The position numbers were made by a program, and so were the translations under genes. Below the pieces are notes generated by a model. It made no database searches, had not been told where the DNA came from, and saw nothing but the letters and a program-made list of their open reading frames with translations. Positions 11,067-22,645 of a stretch of DNA of 64,000 bases are shown piece by piece; within the stretch, counting starts at the first letter, position 1, and each line of letters opens with the position of its first letter. The DNA is from Ostrinia nubilalis (taxonomy: Eukaryota > Arthropoda > Insecta > Lepidoptera > Crambidae): positions 7,803,001 to 7,867,000 of the forward strand of contig NC_087110.1 in the NCBI RefSeq assembly GCF_963855985.1. Reading direction: 5' to 3'.

Positions 11067-11890
11067 AAAACACCCCCCCGTGCCTCTACAACTCTACTTG
11101 GTCTGTCTTTGGTCGAACAATCTTTTAAATAACGTGACTTGCCGCCATAGCTGTTTGCATGTAGTATCGGCTGTATTGTCATTAGGCAGAGAACTTTCCT
11201 ATGAAAGACTCTACAGGTAAAGCCAACAAATCCTCTAATGGAGACCTCGTTTCGACATAGTGTTGAACCCCTTTGCTCGACGGAATAACGATCTCAAGAA
11301 GATAGCTGGCCGAGACTGGACAAAAGAGTGCTTTGTGGCGTTTGTATGTAGAGGACTAAAATAACAATGTACCTACCACAGATCAGAGAAACTAAAGGAA
11401 GATGTAAAAAGGGGGCGTGGCTGGTGTCGTAGCAATATGCCCAAAAACAGAACACATTGCTCGTGTAAGCAATGATCACAGCAGCGACGTCATAATGTAA
11501 ACAGTTTACATTGCTTGCGTAGTACTAAAGATTATTCGAACTTTGAGTACTGATACCGCAGTGGTGAATGAGCACATATTTTGATTACTTTGTGTGTGTG
11601 AATTTCTAATGCGACACATCTCTCTACATCTCTATGGTACCTACAGACAAAATTTATGTTTACATAAAAAAGTCACTAATCTATACCTAAGTGTAGCAAG
11701 TCTACAACAGCCGTAATTGCTCGCCGAGCGGCGACAGAGCTTGACATTGTTCGTTCGGCAATAACTGTGCGATACATATCGCGCGATGCCTCGCTGAACC
11801 CCATTCCTATTACGGACATCGTATGTGATCCCTTCAGTGTTAACACCTTTGCTGCGGCAGTAACTTTCTAATACTTTCCATTCCTTCGGT
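11067..11890. other. Spacer with unsupported minus-strand frame
   Basis: A 98-codon minus-strand frame (11641-11937) includes DLVPKEWKVLESYCRSKG but no domain I recognise. It runs into the dyad cluster. I leave it uncalled. Confidence 0.3.
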
Positions 11891-12785
11891 ACAAGGTCAA
11901 TAAACCTGGTATTAAAACTTACATTGTGGCGGCACAAGGCTTAAAGACCTTGTAATATTTAAGATATATTAATTTTATTTTTGGCTTCATGTTAATAGAT
12001 ATTGTGTTTTTTTTCTTTGAATATTAATAATGATGCATTTATTGACATACACCTGAAGGCGTTCGTGAATAACTTGTTTAGTATGAAAATTATAGCTATA
12101 TTCAAAATACAAGGCTTATGCACCCTGTGCCCGCACTGAAGTAGGGAAGTCTGGTGGGTATTCTAGTGATGTGAAATACAAATATCGATAGTTTAAATTA
12201 AGTTTTAATAAAAATTTAAAAAAGTAACAAACAAAGATGTTTTAATAATTTAGTCTAAATATTTTACAAATAAGACATACGTGCATAAATACTTAAATAA
12301 GCTATATTTAAAGAAAATATATTATTTAATAACATTTAGTTACAACTTCAAATGTTTGTCACGAAAAACATTATTTAAATTAGCAATAAATCGTGTAGCA
12401 AATTAAATTATAATCAATTTGCAGTTTTGATTTTGTTTGTTTCTCTTGACGCCATGTCGACATGTGCGTTTCTTACGAATGCGAGGCAACACTGGCTGCA
12501 CGAAGCTAGCGTGAGGTGCGGTACCAGGTGCGCAGGGTACAAGGTGCTTCGACCTGGTTTCGCATTGTGAAGACATTTTATTACTTCCGTGCGGTACCAG
12601 GTCTAAAAACCTGGTATTAAGGTAGGTACATCATTGGATTCTATTTTAAGAATACATCATAGATATATATTCATCACTTTCCTACACCGGACCCAATTGA
12701 AGTTATGCCTTTCGCACGACAAGGAAGACTATAATTTTCTTAGCCGCACGGTAAGCGAGACGTACACAAGGTCTATAGACCTGGT
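11891..12785. repeat. Cluster of five 20-bp dyad motifs
   Basis: Five motifs of exactly 20 nt share the form AC(A/C)AGG-N8-CCTGGT, or CCTTGT in the second copy. They are at 11891-11910, 11934-11953, 12539-12558, 12596-12615 and 12766-12785. The fourth, ACCAGGTCTAAAAACCTGGT, is a perfect 7-bp stem around 6 nt. An isolated half-site ACCAGGT lies at 12523-12529. Two copies are followed by TTTCGCA. They may be repeated protein-binding sites or the remains of a short repeat family. Confidence 0.75.
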
Positions 12786-12879
12786 TTCGCACTCAACGTG
12801 TTAAACTACCCGGACATGACGTGTCATGATAAGAAAAGTATATTGTTCGTTAACATTATGTATTATTATAATGGCATAA

Positions 12880-12966
12880 ATAATGTCAATGGCTATACTA
12901 TCAGTGTAAATCTTATAACTAACATTTTCAATGTATCGCTGTTGGTTTCTATAAATAAATAAATAA
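12880..12966 (+). repeat. LINE-like 3' tail with ATAA repeat
   Basis: A short unique stretch ends in ATAAATAAATAAATAA. It resembles the tail at 17100-17218. The clade is unknown. Confidence 0.35.
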
Positions 12967-13163
12967 ACTTAGCTTCTCTAGCGCCATCTAGCTATGTGGA
13001 CTGCGGAGGGACTACTTGCGAAGTCATTGGCAATGTAACGTATGCAAAAAGCCGAGGACACAGTAAAATGTTGCATATTAGAGAGGTCTGTGTCGTTATA
13101 CAGCGCTACAAGCGAACTCTCATTCAGAAGCTAACATTATCGTTTCAACTAAAACACGTTTAT

Positions 13164-13265
13164 TGCTAGACAAAGTCCTACCTAAGGATTTCCAGCGCTG
13201 CCTGCATCTAGGCGCTTCCCGCTACATTCATTAGGTCGACTCGGAACTGAGTGGGAGGCCTGCGA
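13164..13265 (-). mobile_element. Eroded RTE fragment
   Basis: AAGGATTTCC, GCTGCCTGCATCTAGGCGCT and a GGTCGAC segment match the RTE 3' region. Its subfamily is unclear because it is diverged. Confidence 0.5.
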
Positions 13266-13302
13266 ACATTATGTTTATAGAGCTATAGGTACCTACGGGA
13301 CT

Positions 13303-13384
13303 ATTCACATCTTTCGTTCCCACCGCTGCAACTCCTGTGTTGATAGGATCTACAGCTTGACCGCCAATAAAAACCCAACCATTA
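13303..13384 (-). repeat. Interspersed repeat R fragment
   Basis: GTTCCCACCGCTGCAACTCC and GATCTACAGCTTGACCGCC match the other R copies. Confidence 0.55.
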
Positions 13385-14150
13385 GACCTATGTACAACGT
13401 TGTGTAATATTCATAATAGTATCTAATGCGCTTGCCGCACCGCGAATGCGACCCGATGCGGCGTCGAGCAATATTTCCCGCTCGCAGATTGCATTTCATG
13501 ACGTTTCATGCGTCATTTTCTGACAGCCACATCCAACTGTTTGCTACTCTTGATTTTATAAGAACCCCGTTTGCTTTTAAAAGCTAAAAGCGGTTCGCGA
13601 CAGTGAGGATTATTTTTAACCCCTAAGTAACACCGTGGGGTAATTTTTTATCCCAGGCGCATAAAAATTGACATATCTTTTTTTCTAGCGTAGCTAGTGC
13701 AATGTCATTTTGTGTATTCTCAATCCAGAGTGTGCGCTTTAAGCTCGTAGATGCGGGATGTGAAAAAAATCATCCGTTTGGCTTGTACAGGTAGGTGGGG
13801 CAGAAATTTACCCCAGGGTGTTAGTTACGCATACTTTAATTTATCATCACCTAACATGTTATTAATAGGTTTTTACAACATTGAAACAAAATGAGTAAAT
13901 ATTTATATGACGATTATGTAGCACATTGTCTCTAGAATGCAGAGAGATAATTAGAGCTTGATTTACATGATACTTTTCAAACTTTGAAGACATCCCTTCA
14001 GAACAGAGCGTTCATAAATTCGACACAGAAATAGGGCTCAAAAGTGATAATTACGTAGTAATTCAGCGTTTCTGATGTATTTTGAAAAAAAATAATTTGG
14101 AATACAATAAATAAAAAATATTTTTAAATATTTTTTCATAATTTTATAAA
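13385..14150. other. Spacer, no gene seen
   Basis: The phrase GGGGTAATTTTTT(A/G)(T/C)CCCAGG occurs at about 13638 and again at 14523, with a similar TACCCCAGGGTGTTAG at 13811. This hints at a diffuse repeat; nothing coding is supported. Confidence 0.35.
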
Positions 14151-14210
14151 AAAATAAGTTTTTTTTTATTTTGCTTTTATAATAAAGCAAAATAAAAAAA
14201 AACTTATTTT
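14151..14210. repeat. Perfect 27-bp hairpin, 6-nt loop
   Basis: Positions 14151-14177 are exactly complementary to 14184-14210 around the loop TATAAT. The stem is A/T-rich but holds GC-containing words (AAGT, TTTGCTTT) in both arms. It matches the hairpin at 3300-3367 in architecture but not in sequence. Confidence 0.85.
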
Positions 14211-14667
14211 CAGCCAGAAATTTTCGTTTTATTTCATTTTGTGTTTAAAATATGCATAAAACATCTATTTAATGTCCGATTAGTGTAAGTTTTTGGTTCC
14301 CACAATAACTTTCCAAGATTTTTCTAGAAAACCATTGTGGAGACTATTAGTTGCCAAAGACAAATTATTTGTTTTTTGTTATGATTGATTTAAGGTGTTT
14401 CTTTACGCTAGATAGACGTTCTTTTAAGGCAATCGTATAATTCAGTGAGTCCATTAATACATTGTAAATCACAAAATTAAATTGATTTTAAATATTTACT
14501 TAAAATTTTTCAATTTCCGTTTGGGGTAATTTTTTGCCCCAGGGTGTTCAAAGTGTAACCAAAAATAAGGATGTTACTTAAGGGTTAAAGCTTTATTTTT
14601 TGTTAGGTTCACGTTTATAAATAAAAATGTGTTGCCACATTTTATTTTTTATTCATTTTTGGAATTA

Positions 14668-14791
14668 TAAGACTGAGTTGAAACATCTTACTTTAACTTT
14701 GACAAACGTCAAAAATATGTCAAACTCCATACAAAAAGCACCGGTTATTGTTATTGTTACGGTTAAAATAAGGTGGTGCAACTCAGCCTAA
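14668..14791. mobile_element. MITE-1 family copy
   Basis: Ends AAGACTGAGTTGAAACATC and GGTGCAACTCAGCCTA, with the family interior including GACAAACGTCAAAAATATGTC. Confidence 0.75.
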
Positions 14792-16285
14792 GTAAGTCAA
14801 ATCCTTCATTTGCTTCTAGGCGGTTCTGCTGGACAGTGCTGGAGCATGGACATTAATGATTTGAGATCGATTAAGTAATACGAGCTTCATTGATTTGACT
14901 AGTTTAACTAGCTTTTTTCCGCGACTTTACCCTTATGATTTTTGGCTGTCATCATCTAACCTAAGTTTATAGTCTAATAGATTCTGTAATCAATCTAAAT
15001 ATTGAAATTCGACCAATGTAAAGCCTAAATCCGAACCTGAATCGAGTTTTAATCTTTTTACTCTAATACGCTAAAACGAATTCAATACTTTCCAAAGTAC
15101 CACCAACTTTAATTAGGCGCACCTTTATACGTATAGGCGCACGGAAGTGCCCGAGCCAAGTCGAGTGTAATTACACGGGGCGTAACCACTTAGACACGGC
15201 GATCGTTATCGAAGGATCCATCCAAAGACATCGCGTGATCAGGGAATTGAAAGTTAAGTGTACGGTGTAGGCTTAATAAGGCCATCAATCTTCTTGGAGG
15301 ATGTGCATTTATTGTGTATTAAATTAACTAGAGATGCACTAAGCTCATATGCATTGTATCAGAATTAATATTCTAGCATTTCTAGTCCGCATCTACTTAA
15401 AAATAAACTTATTTGTAATATTTTCAATCAGAGGCTAACAATAGGAACTGAGTTTCTTATGTTGCTTCTTCTTAGCACTGAATATTATTCTATGATTATT
15501 TTTGTTATAAAAAATAAGACTTTTTTATCTAATGGTTTATAAGACTTTGGTTACTTTTATTAGGTCCTTTTAATTATTTAATAGGACCAATGGGCTTGCA
15601 TGTGACTAGAAACCACTGCCAGCCATAATATGTGTAGGTAGGGGAGAACGAGGAGAGTTGTGACATTATCGATTTTTTGGAACTTCTACTACTACCCTCC
15701 GACATACACAATCATAGGCCACCCCTACCAAATTTCTTTTCGAGGTCGATTCAAGTCTGAAACCGGTGCATGTCCCATCTAGGAACAAAGAAACACTTGT
15801 ATTTACAAGTTCTAATAAATAAATGTGTCACATCTTGGAATCAAATTCCAAATTGTCCCATAGCACTCAAGCCGAAGGTAATTTTCCCAGACAGCCTCTA
15901 AGTCCGCCTTCCTATATGCTAACGAGTGAAATGAGTTTACCAACTCATCACGCGGTCAGAACTCAAACACTAAGATTGGCCTAAGCAATCTCAAGACGAA
16001 AACAATTTCATATACAAGTATGTCCTTGTGAACTAGCTGAAGCTTAGAACTTGTTAGTTGTAGTAATGAGAGAAGTTATTTCTTTATTCCTAGTCTAGTT
16101 AGACCTTGAGTTGCTAGATTTGATTCCCAGATGGTACAAAGAAACTCTAAGACTTTGTTCTGTTTATTATTATTTTAATTTTAAACTTTAAAATTGTAGA
16201 CTATAGCTACTTTGCTTGCAAATTCGTACGCAAGAAAAGCAAGTGTGTAAAGTGCCCCTTAAGGGCTACCTTTTTTACTGTACCT
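14792..16285. other. Spacer; lone MITE end at 15645-15690
   Basis: The only recognisable element is a single end, GGTAGGGGAGAACGAGGAG, like that of 9556-9809, with no partner end found. No gene is supported. Confidence 0.35.
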
Positions 16286-16345
16286 TGACGTTCATAAGTG
16301 CCACTAGTGGTCAAAATTGAATAAAATATTTTAGATTTTGATTTT
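16286..16345 (+). repeat. Short LINE 3' tail fragment
   Basis: TTGACGTTCATAAGTGCC followed by AATAAAATATTTTAGATTTT and a TTTTGA tail; related to 300-352. Confidence 0.35.
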
Positions 16346-16918
16346 GAAAAATAATTCCAAAATTCTCTCGTTCTTGCCACATTTTTTATTGATGCTCCGC
16401 GCCTATTGCGTCGATAAATTAACAAACCAACACTAAAATATTTTTTCAATTGAAACCTGTAAGTTCTTGATGATTATAACACGTTCAACAACACAAACTA
16501 GTTTTTTTCTGAAACCTTTACTTATGACAATGTTTTAATATCATCAACAAAATAAACACATAATCTACTACAGCGTTAATACAATCCGAGTAATCCATAA
16601 ACTAAAAGCTATCCAATCCAAAGAAAATCGAATGAAAAGAATAAAAGTGAGGGCCTCACGATCCCGACAATCTCTTGATATAATAAACCTAGGTTCTACC
16701 GATATTTATTCCCACTATCGCGAGCACTTCCATTGTCACGTAGAATGACAAAAAACTGCCCCACGTACTATATAAAACGTTTGTAGGGAACGCCGTGTAC
16801 TGTGTAAGAAAACCGCCAAAAAATATCGCTATTTGGAGTCAGAAAAATTCAGGATATTATAAGTTCACTGCAAGTCTAAAAGGAGTAAACTGGATTCTAA
16901 AGTGAAAACCACGTCTTA

Positions 16919-17034
16919 TGCCCGTTTTCACCATCAATCCTCAATTTTTAAGTGACCTCTATGAAAACAAAATGCCTGTTGTGTGTTACCATACGAGTTA
17001 CTTAAAAATTAGGGATTGATGGTGAAAACGGGCA
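16919..17034. mobile_element. MITE-3 family, intact copy
   Basis: Terminal inverted repeats are TGCCCGTTTTCACCATCAAT and its complement, flanked by TTA on both sides (16916-16918, 17035-17037). It is 116 bp. The TTA duplication fits PIF/Harbinger-type MITEs, which target TWA. Confidence 0.75.
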
Positions 17035-17099
17035 TTAGTAAACTCTTTTCTTTAAGTGTAGACACTGTTTATGTATAAGTCTACTATAATATTGCATGC

Positions 17100-17218
17100 C
17101 GTGGCAACCTACAATTAAGGCAGCACTTAGATTAAGTTAAATACGTTGTAAATATTGATTGTCTTCCAGTGTATGTCTTGTTGGTTGTCCTATTAAATAA
17201 AATAAATAAATAAATAAA
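17100..17218 (+). repeat. LINE-like 3' tail with AAAT repeats
   Basis: A short segment ends in AATAAAATAAATAAATAAAT. It fits a truncated non-LTR 3' end; the clade is unknown. Confidence 0.35.
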
Positions 17219-17704
17219 AGTGGTAAATTAGTATTCAGTCCAAACGAGCCATGAGTTCCATGCTCAGATCATAGCTGAGATTCCAGACTATCTTTTGCAG
17301 TAGCCAGATAAAAAATGGTAATTCATGTTTTCAATACACCTAAGATGAAGTATACCTCTAGCAGTGGTCTGCCATTGGTCATTAAATAATTTATTAATTT
17401 ATTTATATTAGGAAGACCATAGTTTACATAATAACTTATTTTACAATTAATAATTACGGTAAAATACGTACAACTTAAAACTGTTTTTTATTTTATTCGT
17501 TTGACAATGCTTCAACTGTATTCAATTTGCTATTATTTTACAAACAATACTTAGACACAATGAATAACGTTCATAACATTAACCATTAATAACGATAGTG
17601 TTTAAACCTCACAGCTAACAGACCCGAGACGCAATAAAGCAGTAATATTTGCATTTTACAAGTAAGACTAACTAACGTAATAATTTTGGCCAGAATATTC
17701 ACCA

Positions 17705-17929
17705 AATGTTCTCAGTTTTCCGGCGTTTAATGCCCGTTTTCACCATCAATTCCTAATTTTTAAGTGACCCCTATGAAAACAGTTTTTTGAGGTTAGTCAA
17801 AGTTAAAGTACATACCTCCTGTTTAAGTTAAAATAATTCCTGTTATGTATTACCATAGATAGGGGTCACTTAAAAATTAGGGATTGATGGTGAAAACGGG
17901 CATTAAATGCCGGAAAACTGAACATTTAA
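17705..17929. mobile_element. MITE-3 copy at the centre of a palindrome
   Basis: MITE-3 occupies 17731-17902 (TGCCCGTTTTCACCATCAAT and complement). It is framed by another inverted repeat: TTCTCAGTTTTCCGGCGTTTA before it and AAATGCCGGAAAACTGAACA after it. MITE-3 has therefore landed in, or extended from, a near-perfect palindrome. This copy is longer than 16919-17034 because of extra internal sequence. Confidence 0.65.
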
Positions 17930-17975
17930 TAGATCCCACTGTAAGTTGACCCTTACGAGCAAAACCATTACATAA

Positions 17976-18335
17976 ATGAGAGCCGAGCTGACAGCCTTCA
18001 AAGAATATTTGTTCACCGTACTCACCCTTTCTTTTTCATCGGAAAGTGCACAAATGGGAAACAATACTTGGTCTATGCTAGAACTTTTGTTAATATTAGG
18101 TATTTGTTTGAATGATAGGATTAAAATCGTTATTCAGCGGTTCTACGACTTTATGCAATTGGAAGTTTCTCAAAAAATATGTTTAGGAAAATTAACCGAA
18201 GAGACTTTTATAATACCCTTATGTTCCTTGAGTTCTATGTCACTTATGTTCTACTACCTAATCCCACTTTCCCGAATGGTTCCTTGGTTCAGTTTTCCAA
18301 AGACTTGCCCTTACAAACTTACCTGTGATTTGTGA
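17976..18335 (+). CDS. Unrecognised 119-codon open frame
   Basis: The frame begins MRAELTAFKEYLFTVLTLSF and ends KTCPYKLTCDL. It has hydrophobic patches (LELLLILGICL) but no domain I can name. No convincing acceptor or donor bounds it, and no repeat explains it. It could be chance in AT-rich DNA, an exon of an unknown membrane protein, or a decayed transposon piece. Confidence 0.15.
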   Translation: MRAELTAFKEYLFTVLTLSFSSESAQMGNNTWSMLELLLILGICLNDRIKIVIQRFYDFMQLEVSQKICLGKLTEETFIIPLCSLSSMSLMFYYLIPLSRMVPWFSFPKTCPYKLTCDL

Positions 18336-20331
18336 AACACTAAATTATTAAACCAGAAAAGTTACTCCTCTTTGTCCAAACTAAAAAAATATAGGAAAAG
18401 TTTTGAAGGCTAGTATGTTATCTGATATTTATTAAAAACTTTCTGGTAAAATATGATTTACGGTATTGAATACTTTTCGTGTAATTTTCCTTTCATAATG
18501 GCCATTTTCCATTCATAAATAATGGATAGTACTGGATAGTACCAGGCCTGTTCATCTACGCGAGTTTGCATCGAAAACAAAACACGCGCGAGTGCCCCTC
18601 CCGAGATACTTATTCGACAGGACAATCACAAGCGAGTATTGACGCACGCACGTGTATTCTTCATCCATTTGCATTGTAAAGACAATAAACTATATGTAAA
18701 AACGGTGGTGTAATTAATACTGTGCAGTATTTTTTTACTGCCTGAATAATAATAGAAACACAAAATAAAATTCATGCTTATTCATTTATTTCCTCCGCCA
18801 TTTTCCGCAGTTTGGCACCGCATGTCACACATCATTTTACCGAAGTCAGCCCTATAGCTTCGGCTCAGTTATCACTGACGTTTGTCAACAAAATGGTGCT
18901 CGACTCTTGAGACAAGCTAAATTACACCATATTGTTAACGACATTGAGCATACATTTTATTAAATACCTTCGCGAAGAAAATCTTCTATACGTAGTACCT
19001 ACTTATTATTATTCTGTGATAGTACCTATACAAGTTAATAAAACACGTTAGCTCTTTCCCAGACATCCCGTTTTTTGCAGGAACTGTTTTAGTTAGGATT
19101 CCGTTTAGTGGTATACATGTAAATGTAATATTCATGGCTTGTTTCTACGGAAACATCCTGTTTTTTGCAGGAACTATTTTGTGCATGATCCTTGCAGTGA
19201 CCCGAAGGTACACTGTATTCATAAGACAGTCCAGTTTTTCGGATCCTGGACTCCAAAAAATTGGATTGCCGTAGGAAAGGGCGCACAACATATCTAACTC
19301 ACCCTGGGTTGAATTAAGTGGTTCCGCTAATGCAACTAGCGCCCGCGCCCAACTTTCCTCGCGCGTGCTTTGAATGCTGATGATATAGACACAACTGCTG
19401 ATGTTTGTCTAATTTATGATAATAAACTTACAAAGTATTTTGAATAAGAGTAGAGCGAAATATTTATTAGGTTTAATCAGTATCTACAGAGTAAACGTGA
19501 TCCATCTTTAAAGCTTAAAATTGTCGTCTTACTTAGACGATCTAAATAGGATTATTTTAAGCTTAAATACAACCTAATCTGTTGCCCTACTGAAATAAAA
19601 AAAAACATTATGACGCAATTTTCTAAGAGGTAGAAATAAAGGAAAGGAATTTGTAGTTTTCACGAGGGATTAATCCATCAAAGTTACAAACTATTAGACT
19701 TTTGATTATGATATTAATGTTGATAGTAAAAAAAACAAACCAGTATTACTGTTAAACCGACCGCAACTTCTGAAACGGGACAGCATAATTTTTTCTCGAT
19801 GTTACCATTGACATCTATAATAATCTCTATAATTCTGTACCGCCTATGATATTCCCAGTTTGACCCTAAGGTTGACTGGAGGAGAATACCGACTGGCATT
19901 AAGTCCGCCTAAATATCATTGTAAAGGTTGCTCATAATCATAAGATCAATCTTGAAAATTAGGCATTTGCACAAAAAATCACCGAGGTTGCTAATTTGGA
20001 GATACATAGTATAGGAAACTGGTTGAATATCCCCATGATATTTGATTAAGAATAAGAATGGTTTCCCTTCCCCCAAGATCCAAAACCATGGGTGTATACG
20101 AGACAATAGCCAACAAACGGCCGATCTGAGCCGAGTGACGGCGCCAAACATTACTGCTTCGCTTGGGCTGCGCGTGATCTGAATTACAAGTGCGTAGCGT
20201 TAGCAAAAAATATTTATCTACTTGTAGAGGTATGTAGATTATTTTATTAAGATCGGTTTCCTAGCCAGTTAGGTTTCAAGAGGTTGTAAGTATTAATAAA
20301 ACAGTAACTGTATCTTTGATACCAAATAAAT
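18336..20331. other. Spacer, no supported gene
   Basis: Short open frames on the minus strand (19089-20206) lack splice context and recognisable domains. TCCTGTTTTTTGCAGGAACT at 19155 and a near copy at 19065 form a local direct repeat. Confidence 0.35.
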
Positions 20332-20417
20332 ATTTTCTTTCTGTCTTTCTTTCTATCTTTCTTAATTTCTTTATGTCTTCCTTCCTTTCTTTCTTTCTTT
20401 CTGTCTTTCTTTCTTTA
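20332..20417. repeat. TTTC-rich microsatellite
   Basis: An imperfect run of TTTC/TCTTTC with GTCTTTC interruptions. It accounts for the lysine/glutamate-rich minus-strand frame at 20276-20497. Confidence 0.85.
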
Positions 20418-20426
20418 AAACTAGCA

Positions 20427-20800
20427 GGCAGGAAAACCAAAGTGACCGACATGGCCCGCAAGATAGCGAAACTCAAGTGGTAGTGGGCGGGGCTCATAGC
20501 TCGTAGAGTCGCTCGTAGCTCGTAGAGTCGCTCGTAGGTCGTAGTCGCTTGTAGCTCGTAGAGTCGCTCGTAGCTCGTAGGGTCACTCGTAGCTCATAAG
20601 GCGCAGAGCCTGATAGCCGTTGTGGCAGAAAAGTTCTCGAGCGGTGACCACGTTCTGGAAGACGTAGCGTGGGCAGACTCTTTACTAGATGTACCGCTGA
20701 TCTGGTGAAGGTCGCGCGAGTACCGCAGGACCGGTCGTTGTGGAAGTCCTTGGGGAAGGCCTTTGTCCAACAGAGGACGTCGTTTGGCTTAAACAAATGA
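20427..20800 (+). mobile_element. RTE-B LINE with internal minisatellite
   Basis: Upstream part reads GTGACCGACATGGCCCGCAA and GTGGGCGGGGCTCATAG. Downstream part has GTCCTTGGGGAAGGCCTTTG, ending ACAAATGAACTAAC. Between about 20494 and 20600 the word GTAGAGTCGCTCGTAGCTC is reiterated imperfectly, expanding what is one short word in other copies. Confidence 0.75.
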
Positions 20801-21295
20801 ACTAACTAAAGTATTGATAACAGGTTCTTTGAGAAAATAGGAGCTGGATGAAAAGTTCCTCCGGTAAAATTACAGGACAAAATATTTTTAATTATTTGTT
20901 CGGGTCAAGTACGACAGTCTGTTTTTGTTTGTGTGTGTACTTCATAAGATCATTCCTATTAGAGTATAAACTCTTTTACACATTCACATTGCATTAACAT
21001 TGACTTAATATTATTCTTGTCATTTCATAGTGAGTGTTCCAAGCATTTTACGATATCCATTGTTTTGATCTTTGAAAACAATGCTTAAACAATTTTTAGC
21101 AATTCAAATAAATTAATTGTCAAATCGACGAGACATGCTAATGAATTAATAAATCTCATTTAGAATTGATTATTACTAAAAATGCCCGATAGGTTATAAT
21201 AACTGAAGATAAAAATTGTTGATGTTTTGATTTTAGGCATTATTTCATTTTAGGGTTATTTTTAAAGATTAATATTAGCAATTTGTAAACACAAA

Positions 21296-21544
21296 TCTAT
21301 CCATATTATAAATGCGAAAGTAACACGGTCTGTCTGTCCGTCTGTCTGTGTGTCTGTCTGTCTTGCTTTCACGCCTAAACCACTGAACCGATTTTGATGA
21401 AATTCGGCATAGAGTTTGAGTTTGAGTCCCGGGAAAGGACATAGGATAGTTTTTATCCCGGTTTTTTAAACAGAGACGCGCGCGATAAAGTTTTTCTGTG
21501 ACAGGCAAAATTCCACGCGCGCGAAGCCGCGGGCGGAAAGCTAG
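21296..21544 (+). mobile_element. Short non-autonomous Helitron, complete
   Basis: Starts TCTATCCATATTATAAATGC after A and ends GCGGGCGGAAAGCTAG before T. A GC-rich palindrome (CGCGCGCGAAGCCGCG) lies just before the CTAG end. This is the standard Helitron layout: TC start, 3' hairpin, CTAG, insertion between A and T. It is 249 bp and non-coding. Confidence 0.8.
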
Positions 21545-21545
21545 T

Positions 21546-21690
21546 TGCTAATATTCCCGTAAACCCCTCGTGGTAAGCTAAATATGCTTGTGTTACAAGT
21601 GGGCTCACCACCATAGTCGAGCGGCGGGGATCAAACCCGCGTTCCTCGGATCACGAGTCGGCCAGTCCGACCCCTTCACCATCCGTTTAT
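21546..21690 (-). mobile_element. tRNA-headed SINE
   Basis: On the minus strand, TGGTGAAGGGG fits the pol III A box and GGTTTGATCCC a degenerate B box, about 35 nt apart. It starts next to the 3' end of the preceding Helitron. It is distinct from the SINE at 53180. The folded tRNA shape was not tested. Confidence 0.45.
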
Positions 21691-21814
21691 AGTCGCTTTA
21701 ATTTATCAGCCAATTGAAAATCATCTCCAAGACGCAATATTCAACTCAATTCTTAATCTTTTGTGCTACATCAGTTCCGGTAACAATGCAGGGTAACAAC
21801 GGGCCGTACTCGTA

Positions 21815-22208
21815 TCTATACCTACTTAATATTATAAAAATAAAGAGTTTGTTTGCTTGAATGCGTTAATCTCAGGAACTACTGGTCCAATTAAACAAAA
21901 TATTTTTGTGTTAAATAGCCTATTTATTGAGGAAGGCTTTAGGTTACATAACATCATCCTAGAGCCAATAGGGGCGGAGCAGTAAATAAAAATGTTGCAA
22001 AAACGGGAAACATTATTCAAACTCCGGCAGTTAGAGGTAAGATAGCCAGTTCCTCCGTGGTTGAGGATTCCGGGTGAAGCTCGCTTCCACCTTCGGCCTG
22101 ATCGTCACTTACCATCAGGTGAGATACAGGTCAAGAGCTTCCTCGTTGTGGATAAAAAAAAAAAAAAAAAAACTATTTTCACGCATACGAAGTAGCGGGC
22201 ACAGCTAG
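21815..22208 (+). mobile_element. Non-autonomous Helitron with internal insertion
   Basis: Starts TCTATACCTACTTAATATTA after A and ends AGCGGGCACAGCTAG before T. It is interrupted by the poly(A)-ended repeat at about 22033-22172, so the original element was about 250 bp. Confidence 0.75.
22033..22172 (+). mobile_element. Poly(A)-tailed retroelement fragment
   Basis: Contains GTTCCTCCGTGGTTGAGGAT, CCTGATCGTCACTTACCATC and GAGCTTCCTCGTTGTGGATA, followed by a run of A. The tail and its insertion within a Helitron indicate retroposition. The class is not certain. Confidence 0.55.
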
Positions 22209-22645
22209 TTCTATGGATAAAATTAATCAATCTATTGAAAATCGTCTTCAAGACGCAATAAGTATTCGATTCACTTCTTTCATTCCTAAGCTATTGTGCT
22301 CAAGCACTTCATATTTTCCAGCTCGCGGACCGCGGACTTGCTGTCGGTACAAGAAATTGAATTTATGACTACAATTGCAATATCAGTTACGGGAACAATG
22401 CTTGGATACTGCAGTTCGATGCGGGCTCGCGACAACGGGAATTTTTATAAAGTACTAGCTGACCCGGCGAACTTTGTTCCGCTTTAATGGCAATAAATAA
22501 GCAGACTTTTTTTTATTTCGAACGGGATAAAAAGTATCCTATGTCCTTCTCCTGGCTCTAAACTACCTCCCTGACAATTTTCAGCTAAATCGGTTCAGCC
22601 GTTCTTGAGTTATAAGTGGTGTAACTAACACGATTTTCTTTTATA

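Noticed and set aside
18325..18400. Minus-strand exon ending CACAG|GTAAGT
   Set aside because: All three frames between the upstream TTTTTTTAG and the donor contain stops.
20276..20497. Lysine/glutamate-rich minus-strand frame
   Set aside because: It is the translation of a TTTC microsatellite.
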